NCBI GenBank assembly: GCA_003170655.1
Contig: PMYY01000081.1
Location: forward strand, 1 to 8,996
DNA: 8,996 nucleotides
Direction: 5' to 3'
DNA from: Nitrospiraceae bacterium
Lineage (GTDB): Bacteria > Nitrospirota > Thermodesulfovibrionia > Thermodesulfovibrionales > Dissulfurispiraceae
The position numbers were made by a program, and so were the translations under genes. Within the stretch, counting starts at the first letter, position 1, and each line of letters starts with the position of its first letter. Positions 6,220 to 8,996 of the stretch are shown here, piece by piece. The notes beneath the pieces are model-generated. The model did no database searches and was not told the origin of the DNA. It worked only from the letters and a program-made list of their open reading frames with translations.

Positions 6220-7046
6220 AGATACCTTTCACAAAGATGCACGGAACCGGAAACGACTTTATCGTCGTCGACTGCAGGGCATTCGAACTGCCGGATCCGG
6301 CGGCATTCTCGATCAGGTATTGCCACCGTAGATTCGGAATCGGTGCTGATCAGATGCTGCTGCTCTATCCGTCGAAGAGCGCTGATTTCACAATGAAAAT
6401 TTTTAATGCCGACGGCAGCGAGGTCGAGATGTGCGGCAATGGCATCCGCTGCTTCGCCAAATACATATGGGACAGGAATCTCTCCAGTAAACAGGTGCTC
6501 GATGTCGAAACTCGCGCCGGCATCATACGGCCCGAGCACTCAGGCGCGGATGTGCGCGTCGACATGGGAGAGCCCATACTGGACCCGCAAAAGATCCCGG
6601 TGAATCTGCAGTCACAGGCAAAGCCGGTAGATTATCCCCTCAGCATCGCCGATAGGGAATTCAACGTCACCTTCGTTTCTATGGGCAATCCTCATGCGGT
6701 GATCTTTCTCGATGACGACGTGTCGGATTTCCAGGTCGAGAGGTATGGCCGGAAAATCGAGATGCATCCCCTCTTCCCGAAGAGAACAAATGTAGAGTTC
6801 GTCAATGTCGTGAACAGGCATGAATTAATCATGAGGGTCTGGGAAAGGGGCTCGGGCGAAACCCTGGCATGCGGTACAGGCGCTTGTGCTACAGGCGTGG
6901 CGTCAATGCTCAAGGGCCTGACCGAGAGGCGTGTGACTGTCAAACTGCTCGGCGGGAATCTCTCTATCGACTGGGCCGAAAACAATCATGTCTATATGAC
7001 CGGCCCTGCAGTCGAGGTATTTGAAGGCGTAATACGGGACGCATAA
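6216..7046 (+). CDS. dapF: Diaminopimelate epimerase
   Basis: A cofactor-independent racemase that converts LL-diaminopimelate to meso-diaminopimelate, the substrate of LysA and of peptidoglycan synthesis. The 276 residues form the usual two mirror-image lobes. The catalytic thiol pair is Cys73 in EMCGNGIRC and Cys219 in ACGTGACA. Other signatures are KMHGTGNDF (7-15), FNADGSEVEMCGNG (63-76), SMGNPHAV (155-162) and RGSGETLACGTGA (211-223). Translation starts with GTG at 6216, which forms the first three bases of the GTGA overlap with the lysA stop. GGAG at 6204-6207, inside lysA, is an adequate ribosome binding site 8 bases upstream. Both catalytic cysteines are present and nothing is truncated, so the enzyme should be active. 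A 75-base gap separates it from dapA. Confidence 0.97.
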   Translation: MKIPFTKMHGTGNDFIVVDCRAFELPDPAAFSIRYCHRRFGIGADQMLLLYPSKSADFTMKIFNADGSEVEMCGNGIRCFAKYIWDRNLSSKQVLDVETRAGIIRPEHSGADVRVDMGEPILDPQKIPVNLQSQAKPVDYPLSIADREFNVTFVSMGNPHAVIFLDDDVSDFQVERYGRKIEMHPLFPKRTNVEFVNVVNRHELIMRVWERGSGETLACGTGACATGVASMLKGLTERRVTVKLLGGNLSIDWAENNHVYMTGPAVEVFEGVIRDA

Positions 7047-7062
7047 GAAAAGCGCGATCAAT

Positions 7063-7091
7063 TTGATAAAACCTCAGAATTGATATAAAGT
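7063..7091 (+). promoter_or_regulatory. Possible internal promoter before dapA
   Basis: In the AT-rich gap between dapF and dapA, TTGATA (7063-7068) is followed after 17 bases by TAAAGT (7086-7091, four of six consensus bases). A perfect TATAAT also occurs at 7095-7100 but lacks a well-spaced -35 box. Either could let dapA be transcribed separately from lysA-dapF. The evidence is weak. Confidence 0.3.
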
Positions 7092-7121
7092 TTATATAAT
7101 CATCGGAAGTAGGAGGAGACC

Positions 7122-7994
7122 ATGTTCAAAGGTTCGTTGGTACCCATAGTAACTCCGTTCAAGAATGGAAAGCTCGACGAAAAAGTTTACGCCGACCTGA
7201 TCGAATGGCACATCTCACAGGGCACCCATGGTATCGTACCCTGCGGGACAACAGGCGAAGCCTCGACCCTGGACTTCGATGAGCATTACCGTGTCATCGA
7301 GGTGGCAGTCGAGGCGGCAAATAAAAGGATACCGGTCATCGCCGGCACTGGTGCCAATGCGACTGATGAGGCTGTCTTCATTACGAAAAAGGCAAAGGAA
7401 CTTGGCGTGGACGGCGCCCTGATAGTCACGCCCTATTATAATAAACCGACGCAGGAGGGCCTTTACCTGCATTTCAAGTCGATAGCCGAGTCTGTCGACA
7501 TTCCAATTATACTCTACAATGTTCCGGGAAGGACTGCCGTAAACATGCTGCCAGCCACGGTGGCAAGATTGCTTGAGTTCAGGAATATAATAGGCCTGAA
7601 GGAGGCGACCGGCGACATGCGCCAGGCTAGCGACCTTATACGACTGTGCGGCGACCGGCTGGCCCTCTATTCCGGAGACGATTTTACAACCTTCACGATG
7701 CTGTCGCTCGGGGGCAAAGGAGTAATTTCTGTGACGGCAAACATCGTGCCGAAAGACGTTGCCGAAATGTGGAACTCATGGGATAAAGGCAATATAGATA
7801 AAGCGAGAGAATTGCATTACAAGCTCGAACCCTTGAACGCTGCTATGTTTATAGAGACGAACCCCATACCGGTGAAGACCGCCCTTGCCATGATGGGAAA
7901 GATGGATGAGAATTTCAGGTTACCCCTCTGCTCCATGTCCGCAGCTGCCAAGGAAAAGCTCAGGGCCGTGCTGAAAGATGCAGGACTTGTCTAG
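7122..7994 (+). CDS. dapA: 4-hydroxy-tetrahydrodipicolinate synthase
   Basis: The enzyme condenses pyruvate with aspartate-4-semialdehyde in the first committed step of the diaminopimelate/lysine branch. At 290 residues it is a standard-length TIM barrel. The Schiff-base lysine is Lys160 in IIGLKEATGDM. The pyruvate-binding GTTGE motif is at 42-46, the catalytic tyrosine is Tyr132 in ILYNVPGRTAVNM, and the substrate-binding Arg is Arg137 in the same motif. VTPYYNKPTQEG (102-113) supplies the tyrosine that completes the proton relay between subunits. Related aldolases (N-acetylneuraminate lyase, KDG aldolase) share the fold, but these residues and the lysA-dapF context support DapA. A perfect AGGAGG at 7111-7116, 5 bases before the ATG, is the strongest ribosome binding site in the window. 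Its 3' end overlaps the start of tlpA by 17 bases. Confidence 0.97.
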   Translation: MFKGSLVPIVTPFKNGKLDEKVYADLIEWHISQGTHGIVPCGTTGEASTLDFDEHYRVIEVAVEAANKRIPVIAGTGANATDEAVFITKKAKELGVDGALIVTPYYNKPTQEGLYLHFKSIAESVDIPIILYNVPGRTAVNMLPATVARLLEFRNIIGLKEATGDMRQASDLIRLCGDRLALYSGDDFTTFTMLSLGGKGVISVTANIVPKDVAEMWNSWDKGNIDKARELHYKLEPLNAAMFIETNPIPVKTALAMMGKMDENFRLPLCSMSAAAKEKLRAVLKDAGLV

Positions 7995-8541
7995 ATCAAA
8001 TTTCAGCTATAGGGACGTATCGCGATACGCCCCTACTCTGTTTTTATTTCTAATTTGCGTTCTAGCTCCGATTCTTAATGCGGCTGCCGAGATCCCCTCA
8101 CCTTACGCCATCGAAAGCCTCACGGGACAAAAGGCCCCTGATTTCACACTTATAGATCTGGCGGGCAAATCAGTTTCTCTCTCATCGCAAAGAGGGAAAG
8201 TCGTCGTACTCGTCTTCTGGGCGCCTTGGTGTCCACCCTGCAAAGAAGAACTCCAGTCGCTGAACAAGTTATACCAGACGTATAAAAGCAAGGGACTCGT
8301 TGTACTTGCGGTATCTTCCGACAAGTCTTTGGCTTCCGTAAAAGATTTCATTGCTAAGAACCCTGTGGCCTTCGATATCCTCTTCGACGACAAGCTTTCA
8401 GTGTCGAGAGACCTTTACAAAGCTTTTATGGTGCCGACCACGTTCGTGATCGACCGGCGGGGATTAATATTCAAAAAGCATTTCGGCGAACAGGACTGGA
8501 CCAAGCCGGAGCTTGTCAAAGAGATCGACGCACTCCTCTAA
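7978..8541 (+). CDS. TlpA-family thiol-disulfide oxidoreductase, exported
   Basis: A 187-residue thioredoxin-fold protein of the TlpA/ResA group, predicted to act in the periplasm, either free or membrane-anchored. Such proteins reduce or exchange disulfides, for example in cytochrome c maturation. The N-terminus has a basic region (1-18), a hydrophobic core YAPTLFLFLICVLAPIL (17-33) and a likely signal peptidase site after NAAA (37). The mature domain begins with GQKAPDFTLIDLAGKSVSLS (50-69), has the active site WAPWCPPC (Cys85 and Cys88), and the cis-proline motif MVPTTFVID (Pro153). There is no lipobox. The ATG at 7978 lies inside dapA and has no clear Shine-Dalgarno, so coupling to dapA translation or a different start is possible. 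Codons 11-20 lie in a 26-bp palindrome. The specific partner is unknown; nothing nearby identifies it. Confidence 0.88.
   Translation: MQDLSRSNFSYRDVSRYAPTLFLFLICVLAPILNAAAEIPSPYAIESLTGQKAPDFTLIDLAGKSVSLSSQRGKVVVLVFWAPWCPPCKEELQSLNKLYQTYKSKGLVVLAVSSDKSLASVKDFIAKNPVAFDILFDDKLSVSRDLYKAFMVPTTFVIDRRGLIFKKHFGEQDWTKPELVKEIDALL
8010..8035 (+). repeat. 26-bp near-perfect palindrome inside the tlpA reading frame
   Basis: The left arm TAGGGACGTATCG (8010-8022) and the right arm CGATACGCCCCTA (8023-8035) are complementary at 12 of 13 positions, the only mismatch being A8015/C8030. The layout, with a TAGGG..CCCTA border and a CG-rich palindromic core, resembles small dispersed palindromic repeats (REP-like) of many bacterial genomes. 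It encodes part of the charged leader region of TlpA (YRDVSRYAP). The RNA could form a 13-bp hairpin 15 bases past the dapA stop, and a run of five T begins at 8041. An attenuator role is possible, but the T-run is too far from the stem for a canonical terminator. Confidence 0.7.
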
Positions 8542-8550
8542 CTCTTACTT

Positions 8551-8991
8551 TCACGCTTTCAATTCCGAAGTGCATTGAGGGCAGCGCATTGCCTTGAGTG
8601 GAATCATGGAAAAACAGAATGAGCATTCCTTGGTCGCCGGGACCGCCGGAGCAGGCGCTTCTTCGCGTTTCAGCCTGTTTATCTGCTTGATCATAAGAAA
8701 TACCGCAAAAGCAACTATCACAAAGTCAAGAATGGTGCTGAAAAAGAGACCATAATTGAGAGTCGGCGCGCCTGCTGCCTTGGCTTCCTGCAGAGATGAG
8801 AAGCTTTTGCCTGAGAGCGAAATGAAAAGGTTCGCGAAATCGACCTTGCCGAGCAAGAGACCTATCGGCGGCATCAGTATGTCGCCGACAAAAGATGACA
8901 CAATTTTTCCGAAGGCGCCGCCTATAACTATACCGACTGCAAGATCTACTACATTACCCTTCATTGCAAATTCCTTAAATTCCTTTAACAT
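8551..8991 (-). CDS. mscL: Large-conductance mechanosensitive channel with C-terminal zinc ribbon
   Basis: MscL is an inner-membrane homopentamer that opens under membrane tension to release solutes during hypo-osmotic shock. The 146 residues include the N-terminal amphipathic helix MLKEFKEFAMKGN, the first transmembrane helix with the pore-lining VVDLAVGIVIGGAFGKIV (14-31), and the conserved DILMPPIGLL turn (37-46). A periplasmic loop is followed by the second helix (about 79-101), with LNYGLFFSTILDFVIVAFAV marking its start. Instead of only the usual cytoplasmic helix, an Ala/Pro linker (111-120) leads to a zinc ribbon with Cys123, Cys126, Cys137 and Cys140 (CSFC...CPQC). The stop is TGA at 8553-8551. 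Only 5 bases lie upstream of the ATG in the window (AAGAT), so the ribosome binding site is cut off. It is convergent with tlpA, with 9 bases between the stops and no room for a separate terminator. Confidence 0.96.
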   Translation of the reverse strand: MLKEFKEFAMKGNVVDLAVGIVIGGAFGKIVSSFVGDILMPPIGLLLGKVDFANLFISLSGKSFSSLQEAKAAGAPTLNYGLFFSTILDFVIVAFAVFLMIKQINRLKREEAPAPAVPATKECSFCFSMIPLKAMRCPQCTSELKA

Positions 8992-8996
8992 ATCTT

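Noticed and set aside
1..8996. CRISPR array, insertion sequence or rRNA
   Set aside because: No regularly spaced direct repeats, transposase frames with terminal inverted repeats, or rRNA-like sequence were seen.

Overview
The window is a stretch of bacterial chromosome made mostly of housekeeping genes, with one decayed, AT-richer patch. The gene content suggests an anaerobe of the Desulfobacterota (former Deltaproteobacteria) type. The pointers are a compact Aquifex-type aconitase, a lysA-dapF-dapA cluster, an MscL with a C-terminal zinc ribbon, and a relic of a tungstate-type binding protein. This assignment is inference from gene families only; no rRNA or marker gene is present.

Layout. 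Positions 1-381 (+) hold the C-terminal part of a methionine sulfoxide reductase B. Positions 382-1097 have no intact gene, but the minus strand carries protein-like, stop-interrupted segments that look like a dead gene. Positions 1098-1841 (+) encode an intact DUF1003 membrane protein with its own extended -10 promoter. Positions 1842-2023 appear empty. Positions 2024 to about 2396 (+) are a 5'-truncated, frameshifted remnant of a TupA-like tungstate/molybdate-binding protein. Positions 2511-2775 form a small tRNA operon on the minus strand: a promoter with a perfect TTGACA, tRNA-Lys(TTT), tRNA-Glu(TTC) and a strong intrinsic terminator. Positions 2845-4785 (-) encode aconitase. Positions 4786-4962 are a divergent promoter region. 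Positions 4963-7994 (+) encode lysA, dapF and dapA. tlpA (7978-8541, +) overlaps the end of dapA and carries a 26-bp near-perfect palindrome inside its signal-peptide region. mscL (8551-8991, -) converges on tlpA with a 9-bp gap.

How the genes work together. DapA makes the first committed intermediate of the diaminopimelate branch. DapF converts LL-DAP to meso-DAP for peptidoglycan, and LysA decarboxylates meso-DAP to lysine. The middle steps (dapB and dapL or dapD/C/E) are not in the window. Aconitase serves the citrate/isocitrate step of the TCA cycle. MsrB and TlpA are thiol-redox proteins, and MscL is the osmotic safety valve.

I found no convincing new multi-gene system. The items most worth a second look are the palindromic repeat inside the tlpA reading frame, the DUF1003 gene surviving in a patch of dead genes next to the 3' end of a tRNA-Glu, and the zinc-ribbon tail of MscL.
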